Part shown: in pieces, positions 21,291-32,945 of the stretch
How the letters are laid out: each line of letters opens with the position of its first letter
Numbering within the stretch: position 1 is the stretch's first letter
Assembly (NCBI GenBank): GCA_036365455.1
Contig: JAWQUS010000017.1
Coordinates: 7,564,001-7,628,000, forward strand
From: Macrosoma leucophasiata
Lineage: Eukaryota > Arthropoda > Insecta > Lepidoptera > Hedylidae
Reading direction: 5' to 3'
DNA length: 64,000 nt
Made by a program: the position numbers and the translations under genes
Notes under the pieces: generated by a model
What the model was told of the DNA's origin: nothing
The model's database searches: none
What the model saw: the letters and a program-made list of their open reading frames with translations, nothing else

Positions 21291-21625
21291 TCAAATTTCT
21301 AAATTCACTTGCATGTGTTATTAAAAAAATAAAAATGTTAATTTTATTTCAAAGGTCTAGCAAATCCTGATAAATGGTGATTTAATTACAAAAGTAGTCG
21401 TTTTTCTTACTTAACTGTATCATTTGAACAATTTTTTCGCTATATCTCGAAACTTTCTTCACGAATAGAGTCGCCAAGACAGGCTGATCAATAGTTTCAA
21501 TTCATAGCTCGAGAATCCTCACGAACGATATCTTACGCTAAACGTAACTCGACAGCTATTTTAATCTCGCAATTAGCATCATTCATCGTAATTTTATCTT
21601 CTGCAATTTATAAACACTTGATATC

Positions 21626-21773
21626 ATTGTTTTATATTATTTCGCATTAACACATGCTTGTGAAATATATTTTATTTAAAGAAAAATGGAAAGAAAATTT
21701 TCACTTCAGGCGAGACTATTTCACAAGCATATATTTCACAAGCATGTGTTAATGCGAAATAATATAAAACAAT
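21626..21773. repeat. Perfect 44-bp inverted repeat with 60-nt loop
   Basis: The arms 21626-21669 and 21730-21773 are exact reverse complements. They start ATTGTTTTATATTATTTCGC and include AACACATGCTTGTGAAATA. The loop holds a minus-strand M-element tail and the start of its T-arm (CTTCAGGCGAGAC). The same structure is at 29783-29930 in unit 2. Confidence 0.85.
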
Positions 21774-21922
21774 TATTAAGGGTAAAAGCGACTTCTTTAC
21801 GATATTTAATAAACTGCAAAGCTTATTAAATCGGTTGCCTAACTAGCATAGTGTGGCAATAGATGGCGCTTCTGCCACCATAAGGCAATGCAATAAATGT
21901 GAAGGAAAGATTTGCAGGCAGG

Positions 21923-21995
21923 ACTTCGGTAGCTCAGTTGGAAGAGCGGCTGGACTAGACTCCCAGTGGCCGCGAGTTCGAGTCTCGCCTGAAGT
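21923..21995 (+). other. tRNA-like cloverleaf (tRNA pseudogene or M-element head)
   Basis: A 73-nt cloverleaf can be drawn: acceptor ACTTCGG pairs with CTGAAGT (one G-U), D-arm GCTC/GAGC, T-arm GCGAG-TTCGAGT-CTCGC. A-box TAGCTCAGTTGG and B-box GTTCGAGTC fit the Pol III consensus and TTTTT follows shortly. However, the anticodon stem GCTGG/CCAGT encloses nine rather than seven bases, and the base expected to be U33 is C. I therefore do not call a functional tRNA. The following TTTCTTTCCATTTTTCTTTA tail is the family M tail. Duplicate at 30080-30152. Confidence 0.65.
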
Positions 21996-22029
21996 AAAAT
22001 TTTTCTTTCCATTTTTCTTTAAACAAAAT

Positions 22030-22787
22030 ATATTTCACTTGATATCATATTCTTGTTAGAGTAATTACTAGCCTATATTTTTCTTTTGAAACAGGCTACT
22101 AAAATAAAGCACCTATGTCAAATGAATAAGGCTCTTATTCAGGTGCTCGTATTCAAGTTTATGCTATCTGTATCGTTGAAATTGTTTTTTACCCACCTTA
22201 CCTACGTGATTAGTTAACGGTAGCTTTTGTCTGTGACTTCCTACGAAATTGTTCCTTTTCCCGTATTATATTTTGGGAAATCTTCTTTTAGCGGTCCTTT
22301 ATACACCAGAAGAGACACTTCATGCCTAATAATGGCTGAAAAAAATTAAAATATTGTAAGTATTTTCAAAGTACAGGGGATGTATAATAATCACCTCAAA
22401 TTTTTTTGGTAGTTAATTTTATTTCAGCAAATCTTGATGAGTAATATTTTTTATACAACAAAGACAGCCTTTTTTCTTGTTAAACTGTATTAGTTATGGA
22501 CAATTTTACGCTATTTCTCAAAACGTCCTTCACGAATAGAGCCACCAAGAATTTTTGACGCAAACGTGTACTCAAAAGCTATTTTAATCGTGTAATTAGG
22601 TTCAAGATAGACATAAACAACAGTACAAGATAGACATAAACTGTAGTTTATGTCTATCTTTTGTAACGCTTGATATGATGTCAAGCGTAGTAGCGTTCCT
22701 ATTAGAGTAATTTCTAGCTTAAATTTATCTTTCAATTCAATGTACCATAGCACTTATGTCAAGTGTATAAGGTTCTTATTCTGCATA
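22030..22787. other. No gene; short hairpin at ~22626-22664
   Basis: Non-coding. ATAGACATAAAC-TGTA-GTTTATGTCTAT forms a short hairpin. The one substitution I noticed between the near-identical parts of the two duplication units lies here (22558 A versus 30715 G). Confidence 0.5.
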
Positions 22788-23021
22788 TCTATATCTCTAT
22801 ATATTACTACTACTGTTCGTTAGTCTCGCTAAAACTTGAGAACGGCTGGACCGATTTGGCTAATTTTGGTTTTTAATGATTTTTGGAAGTTCAGGGAAGG
22901 TTTAAAAGGTAAGAAAATATGAAGAAATTGAAGGGAAACAGTAAAAGCCACAATTTCTATTTCCCATACAAATAGTCCGTATATATCAAACCTTTATAAC
23001 GAAGTTTGGCGGGACAACTAG
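22788..23021 (+). mobile_element. Short Helitron-like element (234 bp)
   Basis: Starts TC after A, ends ACAACTAG followed by T. The interior CGCTAAAACTTGAGAACGGC and CCGATTTGGCTAATTTTGG matches 14127-14381 and 47728-47980 in reverse. Unit 2 copy 30945-31178. Confidence 0.6.
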
Positions 23022-23094
23022 TTTATTTAAAAAAAACTTCTTTAAAGAATTTATTTTCAAACGTTCTTACCTAGACTAGTGTTTGTATATAATA

Positions 23095-23425
23095 TGCAGG
23101 AATGTATGTATTACTCTCTACCTACCTCTTTGGGAAATAAAGTGTGAAGATACCTTTACGTTGTAAATATTTAATGCAAGTTTAATCGTTTATACATGAA
23201 GGTAATTGCTATCAGAAGAACTGTTGGAATACTGCCCATACGTAAAAATGAACGACCACTTTGATGTGAAACGTGGTGCCAAACCGCAATAGTCAATTAG
23301 TTCTCACTTGGCAGCATGACGGATTGTTATTTGAGCTCCTTATAACAGTAATAAAGCTGCTTCAGAGAAAAAAGCCTGTTATTACCTCGTAATATGATCG
23401 GTCCGTTTGTTGTTCATACTTAAGA
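23095..23425 (+). repeat. Dispersed inverted duplicate P2 (partner 41590-41940)
   Basis: About 330 bp recur in reverse complement at 41590-41940: GAAGGTAATTGCTATCAGAA, GAATACTGCCCATACGTAAA and GAGCTCCTTATAACAGTAAT are shared. Unit 2 copy 31252-31582. No TE hallmarks are visible. Confidence 0.7.
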
Positions 23426-23514
23426 TGCTCCTACACAGCAGTTTAATAACATTAGATAATATTGTCTTACATTTGCTGTTAACTTTTTTAAACAAGGAAT
23501 AAAACTAAATACGC

Positions 23515-23945
23515 TTATACTCACAGCCCCATACTAGGTATAAACCTGTGTCGTAGGCGCCGTTGTTCACACACAACACATACACAAATACCAGTGTCGG
23601 ATTTGGACCCAAACTCAGAGAATATGTAATAAAACTACGTATAGAATGGACACTTCGACGTCCCGCCCGATTTCCCCGCCTCACTCAACCTCCCCTCTTA
23701 TGGGCGACGTTTGGTATTCTCTACGTGCTACGCACATAGGTGCACGTTTTAATACACGTCACTGATTGATGTCTGTGTAATACGGACCAAATTAAGCGTT
23801 TGTATGGAATTTTGGCAAAGTGTCCGTGGTGTGCCAAAGGTACAATGCAAATACCTGCGATACCAATAATTATTTTGTCCCGGGGATCGAACCCGTGAGC
23901 CTCGGTTCAAACGGCCGTCACACACCGCTGGACCAACTGGCTAGT
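23515..23945 (-). mobile_element. tRNA-derived SINE T2, split by element F
   Basis: On the minus strand: tRNA-like head with AGTTGGTCCAGCGGTGTG (A-box region) and GGGTTCGATCCCCGGG (B-box region), then a body, an interruption by element F (23606-23842), and the SINE 3' part with GACACAGGTTTATACCTAGT and GGGGCTGTGAGTATAAGC. The uninterrupted relative is at 50150-50370. Unit 2 copy 31672-32102. Confidence 0.65.
23606..23842 (+). repeat. Element F inserted in SINE T2
   Basis: CAGAGAATATGTAATAAAAC, ATAGAATGGACACTTCGACG and AATTAAGCGTTTGTATGGAA through the final TCCGTGG: element F in plus orientation, located between the halves of a SINE T2. Unit 2 copy 31763-31999. Confidence 0.6.
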
Positions 23946-24107
23946 GTATCGTACCTATACGATACCAATTTATTTGTATTCCTTTTACTGCAGATATTTA
24001 ATTACCTGTTAGTGTCTCTTTTGGATGAACTTGTTAATCAGCCGAAACGACTTTAAATATTTATATCAAGTGTTTAGAAGAATAGTTATCGAGTGGATGT
24101 CGAAGCT

Positions 24108-24242
24108 TAGGCCTCCCGAGATGGACCGATGACCTAGTGAAGGTCGCAAGCAATCATTAGACGAGAGCAGCGTTCATTTTGGCAATCTTTGGGAAGGAAT
24201 TTGTCCAGCAGTGGACGTCTTTCAGCTGAAATAAAGATGATA
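24108..24242 (+). pseudogene. RTE-type LINE C-terminal remnant
   Basis: One frame reads PRWTDDLVKVASNH, a stop codon, then TRAAFILAIFGKEFVQQWTSFS and a terminal stop. This is the conserved C-terminal end of RTE-like lepidopteran LINEs (from memory). It is followed by AGCTGAAATAAAGATGATA, the expected 3' end. Only ~45 codons remain. Unit 2 copy 32265-32399. Confidence 0.7.
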
Positions 24243-24475
24243 CCATAAATGCAATAGAATGTAAAGTATGAATGAGCTTAAAAATTCAGGAATTCACTTG
24301 GGTGAAACTACACTACTACAGGTTCTGTATCAATATAATAATATTATTGCTATTCAGAACAGCTAGTGAAAACCAGGTGCACACCAATATTAAATTTCCT
24401 GCCTCTGAGAAACCGACATGAACATTTATTCAGAATTTTTTAATGTAATGTTCAAAAATTCGAGGCAAAGTATTT

Positions 24476-24788
24476 ACGTAACTTCACGCCTGTAATCCCC
24501 GAAGGGGTAGACAGAGGTAAATGCATGCATTCAAGCATACATACAAACACCCACGATTCGCTGGTTACGTTTTGGCCCATGTAACAGGTGGCGAGCCTGT
24601 TGACATCTCCGGGCACATTACCAAACTTTGAGGTGCTGGGAAATTTCCAGAAAATGGAAAAATCCCAATAGAACCAGAGATAAAGGCTTTTTCACCATTA
24701 TCTCTGATAACCCCCTACCCGGGCATCGAACCCAAGACCTCAGCGTAGTAGTAGTGGCCTGCTACCACTAGGCTACCGAGGCAGTTAA
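24476..24788 (-). mobile_element. Complete tRNA-derived SINE T1 with 13-bp target duplication
   Basis: The flanking 13-mer AGGCAAAGTATTT occurs at 24463-24475 and again at 24789-24801. On the minus strand the element starts near TTAACTGCCTCGGTAGCCTA (A-box TAGCCTAGTGGT), has a B-box-like GGGTTCGATGCCC, a 200-bp body and a 3' end CAGGCGTGAAGTTACG. It is a full-length SINE of about 313 bp, presumably transcribed by Pol III and mobilised by a LINE. Unit 2 copy 32633-32945. Confidence 0.8.
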
Positions 24789-25056
24789 AGGCAAAGTATT
24801 TTATTAGGTTAAAGCGGATACACAAAATAAATGTGGTTAGAAAGAAGCGGCTTATTTTTCAGTGGCCATCTGCAATGCAGCGCAACACGATTTACATTGC
24901 AGCCAATATTTTTACTGGAACGGTTGCCGTAAAGATATTTTTTTTTAAATATATTTGTTACATAATTTTAGGCAACTATAAAACGTAATTTTTACCTAAT
25001 ATTCCTCCTACAATCATAAGCTTAGTCTTAATTTAAGATTATGACTATACAACTTC

Positions 25057-25152
25057 ACTGGTGGTAGGGCTCCACAGCATACAGTGACGGAGCTCGCGGG
25101 CGTATGCACCACCGCATTACCTAATATACTTGCCGTTAAATGGTAATGGTAG
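25057..25152 (+). repeat. Repeat A, 5' half (split by 5S-SINE)
   Basis: CACTGGTGGTAGGGCTCCAC through ATACTTGCCGTTAAATGGTA, where the 5S-SINE begins. In unit 2 (33214-33309) the missing half is found beyond the SINE and LINE at 38079-38281. Confidence 0.75.
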
Positions 25153-25520
25153 GCAGCGCGCATGGCCCCGCGGCTGGTGTAGATCGGACGCGATCTGCTC
25201 GGTTAAGCACTACGGGCGCGGTCGGGTAGTGTGATGGGTGACCGCTAGTGGAAAATTAAATGCGCGTTTCCGTGCTTCGGAGGGCACGTTAAGCCGTTGG
25301 TCCCGGTTGCTATCGATAGATAGCAGTCGTTAAACCTTGTCGGAGGCCTTATGGGTGGTTTGAAAACATCCGACAGCGGGTTGGCCACTAACCCACCCAA
25401 CTCCACCAATCCGCATTGGAGCAGCGTGGTGGAGTAAGCTCCAGGCCTCCCCCTAAAAAGGGGAGAGACTCGTGCCCAGCAGTGGGACGTATAATGGGTT
25501 GCCATTATTATTATTATTAT
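25153..25520 (+). mobile_element. 5S-rRNA-derived SINE with ATT tail
   Basis: The head (about 25158-25252) resembles 5S rRNA: GGTTAAGCAC, CGGGCGCGGT and GATGGGTGACCGC (25233-25245) are in the order and spacing of the 5S internal control region, compared from memory. A body (CGTGCTTCGGAGGGCACGTT, GGTTTGAAAACATCCGACAG) and a tail CCCAGCAGTGGGACGTATAA ending in ATT repeats follow. Other copies: 16600-17030, 33310-33677, 42318-42395 and 49790-50115. Confidence 0.75.
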
Positions 25521-25619
25521 GTTGTTATGCATAATTTGCCACGACTTAATAGTATCGGGTTTACTACCACCCACGGGCCTAGGCCAAGTGAGCGTTAGGA
25601 GAAATGTCCTTAAAAGTTG

Positions 25620-26173
25620 TCATGTATTTAAAAATTTTCTAACTAATCTACATGTATTTAAAATTACAGCTTTCTGTAGCTGGATATATGTGTAAGGTGG
25701 TAGATCTATTGATTTTAGTGACTGGTGTAGTTGTTTGGGTATAACAGCTGTAGTTGATAAAACTATGGGTACTATGTCAACTTTATGCAAACGCCACATT
25801 CTAATTATTTCGTCTCTCAGATCTATATATTTAGATAGTTTTTCGGACAGTGTGCTCTGAAGATTGTGTGTATTTGGAACTGCAATATCTATAATTAGAG
25901 CTTTTTTATTAATCTTATCTATAACTGTTATATCTGGTCTATTGAAGTGAACTGTTCTATCTGTTAAAATTGCTCTATCATAGTACATCTTATATTTCGC
26001 GTTCTCTAATACTGTTTCGGGGTTATATTTGTAATATGGTATAGGGGGATTTGTTTGCGGTATGAGATTATATTTAGTAGCTAATTTTTGATGAATAATG
26101 TTGGCAACCTGGTCGTGTCTATGTTTGTAGTCAGTTTGTACTATGGTTTTACATGCTCCCGTTATATGCTGTA
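25620..26173 (-). pseudogene. Dong/R4-like LINE, C-terminal part truncated by the duplication edge
   Basis: Encodes the last ~184 residues of the protein described at 33777-37955, from QHITGAC onward. It includes the HFNRPDITVID endonuclease motif and the natural stop. Upstream the frame runs on into duplicated 5S-SINE sequence for ~25 meaningless codons. The LINE 3' flank to the TAA/ATT repeat (25500-25620) is also present. As far as I read, it is identical to the corresponding part of the full copy. It is a by-product of the tandem duplication, not a separate retrotransposition. Confidence 0.85.
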
Positions 26174-28367
26174 TGACCACGTAGCGACGGCTTAGCGGGC
26201 TCATCGAAGAACAGAATCGCGCATTTGATTTGCCACTAGTGATCACTCATCTCTCACCCGTCCACGCCCGTTTCGCACAGCCGAGTAGATAGCTTGCGTT
26301 CTACGCCAGCCGCATGGCCATGTGCGCATCAACTTCAACGCTTATTTTGTTTTAAATAAACTCCTTGAATAATATCGTTACTTGTTCGTATTTAGATATA
26401 TTATCCAACTAGATGTGCCCGCGACTTCGTCCCCGTGAGAATTTATGATTGTTCAGTACCTACCCGGACGAAGTCGTTGGCGCAGCTAGTATAAAAGTAG
26501 CATAAGTTACTCCTTATTACATAAGCTATCTGCCAGTGAAAGTCCCGTCAAAATCGGTCCCGTAGTTCCCGAGATTAGCGGGACCAAACAGACAGACAGA
26601 CAGACATAAATAGTAAAAAATGTTGTTTTGGCATATGTATCGTGTATACATAAAAGCGGTTATATTCAAATTACAAACAGACACTCAAATTTTATTTATT
26701 TTTGTAAATATAAATATAATTTGACTTCCAACCAGCTACCCCAAACAACTACAGGCAACACAAGCCGACTATTTTATTCATCAGGAGGTGAAAGTTTGTG
26801 AGTTTTGTTCGTCCTTGATGAACTCAACCGTTAGATCGATATTGATGAAACTTTGATATTCAGTTGTATACACGTTATCTATACAATCTGGTGCCCTAAT
26901 TGCTGATATAATAATTTACCTTATTTTTTATTTACACCAGACGACCCCACCGCGCAGTGCCTAATGCAGTCAGTCAACCGAACCACAGTACAAATATGAA
27001 CAGTATGGAAACTACGTACAAAACGTTCGAAATGGCAAACTAAAACAAACATGCGCATCGACGGTCGATGTAGCGAGTAACTCAGTACTGCAGCACCGCG
27101 AGAACCGCTTAGAGGTCTCGTCGATGCGCATGTTTGTGTGAGTGTGACGTTTCAAGGTTTTGTACGTAGTTTCCACACACTTTCATATTTGCATTGTGAC
27201 CGAACAATGGCGGTCAAACCATTGCAGTGCAGGTAGTAAGTCCAATAACGAAGTAAATAAGTAAATTCATAAACAATTTCAGGCACACATTTAAACATCT
27301 GGGCGATAGGCATTTGGGCTTATACTTTGACAGAAGGGAAAGCCTGCATGTAGCTTCTCCCAGCGACAACAAAACGAAATCGATGGCTACTCCCCTCCGG
27401 TCCGCCGCGGCCACCCGGCCGGTGGCCCGTGTTGCTCTATGCCTCACACCCACAGAATATTTCTAAGATATTAAGCCTAAAACGAATATGCAGTTTGTAG
27501 GAAGGAGACATCGGCTTATTTCGGGTCTGAAGAGCTTTATCTCGCACCTATATTATGTGACGTTTGTCAGTTTATGTATGTTATGGAAGTAACAAACAAA
27601 CATGCAGTTCACATTGATGTTAAGTGATGACTACAGCCTATAGACACCCACACAAAGACCAAGGTCAAAATGCAGATGCGTTACTCCCGAGGCCTAAGGT
27701 ATTATGCCTCTGTGCTAGAAATTACAAGGCCGTACATTACCACCTGACCGGATCACGATAGTGCTGAACACTACCATCTAGCGTCTAAGTATATAAGATA
27801 ATGCGGTGGTGCTTCAACCACTTTGATCAAGTTTTGATCAATACCGGATAAAGAGTAACACGGGCCACCGGCCGTCGCGGCGGTCCGGAGGAGAGTAGCC
27901 ATAGCGTTTATTACCGATGCAAAACAGTTTGTCATTTTTTGGGGGCGGAACTACGTGTTATACACACACACTACAACAATCGCCTATTACTACGAAACTC
28001 ACACCTTGACTTTAACAAAATACATAAACAATTTCACGCACACATTTAAACATCTGGGCGACAGGCGTAGGACCATTTGCTTGTACTTTGACAGAGGGGC
28101 AAGCCTGCATATGGCTACTCCCCTCCGGTCCGCCGCGACGGCCGGTGGCCCGTATTGCTCTATGCCTCACACTCACAGAATATTTCTTAGATATTAAGCC
28201 GAAAACGAATATGCAGTTTGTAGGAAGGAGACTGGCTTATTTCGGGTCTGTAGAGCGTTATCTCGCACCTATCTTATGTGTCGTTTGTCGCCCACTTTGA
28301 TCAAGTTTTGATCAATATCAGTGCTTACGTAGACACTGTGCAGCAGAGATAACGCTCTACGAAGTAG

Positions 28368-28473
28368 TAAAAGGTAGCTTAGTGATAAAGCGGCTGGACT
28401 AGTTATCCTGTGATCGCAGGTTTGATTCCTGCCCGATGTCAAATATTTCTGTCCCATTTTCCTTAATTTTCTA
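28368..28473 (+). mobile_element. tRNA-like mini-retroposon M (unit 2 copy)
   Basis: Identical to 20211-20316, with its AAGTAG duplications at 28362-28367 and 28474-28479. Confidence 0.75.
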
Positions 28474-29782
28474 AAGTAGAAACTAGCCGATTGACTCTTT
28501 CGTATCCATCTTTCGACTCCATGTACAATATTTAATTTGTTCCAGAGATATTTTTTATGTAATGAAGGTGGCAAGCAAGCATGCAGTTCACATTGATGTT
28601 AAGTTATGACTGCAGCCTAAAGACACTAACACAAAAACCAGGGGTCAAAATGCAGATGCGTTGTCACCCCTGAGACCTTAGTTGTTATGTCTCTGTGATA
28701 GTTATTACGGGGACATTACCATCTATCCGGAACACGATAGTGCTGAACACTACCATTTGGCGGCAGATAGATTAGGTAATGCGGTGGTGCGTACACCTTC
28801 AAGCTCCTACACTGAAGCTATCACCAGTAAAGAATATTCCAGAATAATTCGCAAAGGTACTTTAACAAAATGAGCTCGGTTTGTTCCAGGGATGTGCAGA
28901 CAATAGTCCCAAAACAGAACTTTCGATAAAAATTTCCCACAAGTTTGACCTAAAAAATATAGCGAGTAAAATGGCACATCCGGTTATAGCGTGAATCCAC
29001 ATTCACAGTTCCTACCACCGCAAAGTCGGCATCCTAAAAAATATTTCACATTGCACGCGACATTTGATACCGGAAAATCATTCGTGAAAAGTATAAAATT
29101 GAATGAAAATCCTGTTTCTTTCTGGCTTTTATGTTTAGTCGTTACATTAAATATTAATAATGTATTCACTGGTATAGAGTAGCTTCAACTGAGAGACTGA
29201 GGGTGTTTACTCTATATGTCATTTAATCTACCTATTGGTAATCATAACCGTACATGAATCGCAGACATCCAGAAGAAATGGAAAGAAAAATTTGACTTCG
29301 TGCAACGATCGAACCTGCGACTTTAGGATAACCAGTCCAGAAGCTTTTATTACTAAGCTACCGAATCCCCTTTAGCTTAGTGGTAAAAGCAGCTGGACTG
29401 GTGAAAAAGATTCGATCCCAGCCCGAAGACAAAATCTTTCCCTTTTTTCAAATTTCTAAATTCACTTGCATGTGTTATTAAAAAAATAAAAATGTTAATT
29501 TTATTTCAAAGGTCTAGCAAATCCTGATAAATGGTGATTTAATTACAAAAGTAGTCGTTTTTCTTACTTAACTGTATCATTTGAACAATTTTTTCGCTAT
29601 ATCTCGAAACTTTCTTCACGAATAGAGTCGCCAAGACAGGCTGATCAATAGTTTCAATTCATAGCTCGAGAATCCTCACGAACGATATCTTACGCTAAAC
29701 GTAACTCGACAGCTATTTTAATCTCGCAATTAGCATCATTCATCGTAATTTTATCTTCTGCAATTTATAAACACTTGATATC

Positions 29783-29930
29783 ATTGTTTTATATTATTTC
29801 GCATTAACACATGCTTGTGAAATATATTTTATTTAAAGAAAAATGGAAAGAAAATTTTCACTTCAGGCGAGACTATTTCACAAGCATATATTTCACAAGC
29901 ATGTGTTAATGCGAAATAATATAAAACAAT
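29783..29930. repeat. Perfect 44-bp inverted repeat (unit 2 copy)
   Basis: Arms 29783-29826 and 29887-29930, same sequence as in unit 1. Confidence 0.85.
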
Positions 29931-30079
29931 TATTAAGGGTAAAAGCGACTTCTTTACGATATTTAATAAACTGCAAAGCTTATTAAATCGGTTGCCTAAC
30001 TAGCATAGTGTGGCAATAGATGGCGCTTCTGCCACCATAAGGCAATGCAATAAATGTGAAGGAAAGATTTGCAGGCAGG

Positions 30080-30152
30080 ACTTCGGTAGCTCAGTTGGAA
30101 GAGCGGCTGGACTAGACTCCCAGTGGCCGCGAGTTCGAGTCTCGCCTGAAGT
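30080..30152 (+). other. tRNA-like cloverleaf (unit 2 copy)
   Basis: Identical to 21923-21995, with the same nine-base anticodon loop. Confidence 0.6.
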
Positions 30153-31671
30153 AAAATTTTTCTTTCCATTTTTCTTTAAACAAAATATATTTCACTTGAT
30201 ATCATATTCTTGTTAGAGTAATTACTAGCCTATATTTTTCTTTTGAAACAGGCTACTAAAATAAAGCACCTATGTCAAATGAATAAGGCTCTTATTCAGG
30301 TGCTCGTATTCAAGTTTATGCTATCTGTATCGTTGAAATTGTTTTTTACCCACCTTACCTACGTGATTAGTTAACGGTAGCTTTTGTCTGTGACTTCCTA
30401 CGAAATTGTTCCTTTTCCCGTATTATATTTTGGGAAATCTTCTTTTAGCGGTCCTTTATACACCAGAAGAGACACTTCATGCCTAATAATGGCTGAAAAA
30501 AATTAAAATATTGTAAGTATTTTCAAAGTACAGGGGATGTATAATAATCACCTCAAATTTTTTTGGTAGTTAATTTTATTTCAGCAAATCTTGATGAGTA
30601 ATATTTTTTATACAACAAAGACAGCCTTTTTTCTTGTTAAACTGTATTAGTTATGGACAATTTTACGCTATTTCTCAAAACGTCCTTCACGAATAGAGCC
30701 ACCAAGAATTTTTGGCGCAAACGTGTACTCAAAAGCTATTTTAATCGTGTAATTAGGTTCAAGATAGACATAAACAACAGTACAAGATAGACATAAACTG
30801 TAGTTTATGTCTATCTTTTGTAACGCTTGATATGATGTCAAGCGTAGTAGCGTTCCTATTAGAGTAATTTCTAGCTTAAATTTATCTTTCAATTCAATGT
30901 ACCATAGCACTTATGTCAAGTGTATAAGGTTCTTATTCTGCATATCTATATCTCTATATATTACTACTACTGTTCGTTAGTCTCGCTAAAACTTGAGAAC
31001 GGCTGGACCGATTTGGCTAATTTTGGTTTTTAATGATTTTTGGAAGTTCAGGGAAGGTTTAAAAGGTAAGAAAATATGAAGAAATTGAAGGGAAACAGTA
31101 AAAGCCACAATTTCTATTTCCCATACAAATAGTCCGTATATATCAAACCTTTATAACGAAGTTTGGCGGGACAACTAGTTTATTTAAAAAAAACTTCTTT
31201 AAAGAATTTATTTTCAAACGTTCTTACCTAGACTAGTGTTTGTATATAATATGCAGGAATGTATGTATTACTCTCTACCTACCTCTTTGGGAAATAAAGT
31301 GTGAAGATACCTTTACGTTGTAAATATTTAATGCAAGTTTAATCGTTTATACATGAAGGTAATTGCTATCAGAAGAACTGTTGGAATACTGCCCATACGT
31401 AAAAATGAACGACCACTTTGATGTGAAACGTGGTGCCAAACCGCAATAGTCAATTAGTTCTCACTTGGCAGCATGACGGATTGTTATTTGAGCTCCTTAT
31501 AACAGTAATAAAGCTGCTTCAGAGAAAAAAGCCTGTTATTACCTCGTAATATGATCGGTCCGTTTGTTGTTCATACTTAAGATGCTCCTACACAGCAGTT
31601 TAATAACATTAGATAATATTGTCTTACATTTGCTGTTAACTTTTTTAAACAAGGAATAAAACTAAATACGC

Positions 31672-32102
31672 TTATACTCACAGCCCCATACTAGGTATAA
31701 ACCTGTGTCGTAGGCGCCGTTGTTCACACACAACACATACACAAATACCAGTGTCGGATTTGGACCCAAACTCAGAGAATATGTAATAAAACTACGTATA
31801 GAATGGACACTTCGACGTCCCGCCCGATTTCCCCGCCTCACTCAACCTCCCCTCTTATGGGCGACGTTTGGTATTCTCTACGTGCTACGCACATAGGTGC
31901 ACGTTTTAATACACGTCACTGATTGATGTCTGTGTAATACGGACCAAATTAAGCGTTTGTATGGAATTTTGGCAAAGTGTCCGTGGTGTGCCAAAGGTAC
32001 AATGCAAATACCTGCGATACCAATAATTATTTTGTCCCGGGGATCGAACCCGTGAGCCTCGGTTCAAACGGCCGTCACACACCGCTGGACCAACTGGCTA
32101 GT
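31672..32102 (-). mobile_element. SINE T2 split by element F (unit 2 copy)
   Basis: Copy of 23515-23945 shifted by 8157. Confidence 0.6.
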
Positions 32103-32632
32103 GTATCGTACCTATACGATACCAATTTATTTGTATTCCTTTTACTGCAGATATTTAATTACCTGTTAGTGTCTCTTTTGGATGAACTTGTTAATCAGCC
32201 GAAACGACTTTAAATATTTATATCAAGTGTTTAGAAGAATAGTTATCGAGTGGATGTCGAAGCTTAGGCCTCCCGAGATGGACCGATGACCTAGTGAAGG
32301 TCGCAAGCAATCATTAGACGAGAGCAGCGTTCATTTTGGCAATCTTTGGGAAGGAATTTGTCCAGCAGTGGACGTCTTTCAGCTGAAATAAAGATGATAC
32401 CATAAATGCAATAGAATGTAAAGTATGAATGAGCTTAAAAATTCAGGAATTCACTTGGGTGAAACTACACTACTACAGGTTCTGTATCAATATAATAATA
32501 TTATTGCTATTCAGAACAGCTAGTGAAAACCAGGTGCACACCAATATTAAATTTCCTGCCTCTGAGAAACCGACATGAACATTTATTCAGAATTTTTTAA
32601 TGTAATGTTCAAAAATTCGAGGCAAAGTATTT

Positions 32633-32945
32633 ACGTAACTTCACGCCTGTAATCCCCGAAGGGGTAGACAGAGGTAAATGCATGCATTCAAGCATACATA
32701 CAAACACCCACGATTCGCTGGTTACGTTTTGGCCCATGTAACAGGTGGCGAGCCTGTTGACATCTCCGGGCACATTACCAAACTTTGAGGTGCTGGGAAA
32801 TTTCCAGAAAATGGAAAAATCCCAATAGAACCAGAGATAAAGGCTTTTTCACCATTATCTCTGATAACCCCCTACCCGGGCATCGAACCCAAGACCTCAG
32901 CGTAGTAGTAGTGGCCTGCTACCACTAGGCTACCGAGGCAGTTAA
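32633..32945 (-). mobile_element. SINE T1 with target duplication (unit 2 copy)
   Basis: Copy of 24476-24788, with the 13-bp duplications at 32620-32632 and 32946-32958. Confidence 0.75.

Larger units (their letters stand above)
16862..26175 (+). repeat. Tandem segmental duplication, unit 1
   Basis: The unit begins with (TG)ACCACGTAGCGACGG and ends inside a Dong/R4-like LINE at GCTGTATG, where unit 2 starts. Landmarks shift to unit 2 by +9313 at the left, by +8660 after a 653-bp block absent from unit 2 (17607-18259), by +8667 after a 7-bp indel, and by +8157 from about 19102 onward after a second ~510-bp block missing from unit 2 (about 18586-19095). A 2-bp TG is shared at both outer edges and at the junction. 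Confidence 0.9.

Noticed and set aside
21923..21995. Functional tRNA gene
   Set aside because: Good acceptor, D and T arms and Pol III boxes, but a nine-base anticodon loop without U33, plus the family M tail. Better called tRNA-like.
25158..25252. 5S rRNA gene
   Set aside because: Only the internal control region words are kept; 5' and 3' halves cannot form the terminal helix and the sequence continues into a SINE body.
26160..26190. Unit junction as certain assembly error
   Set aside because: The unit edges share only TG and the copies differ by substitutions, indels and deletions on the left. A real duplication is favoured, though long reads are needed to exclude a haplotype artefact.
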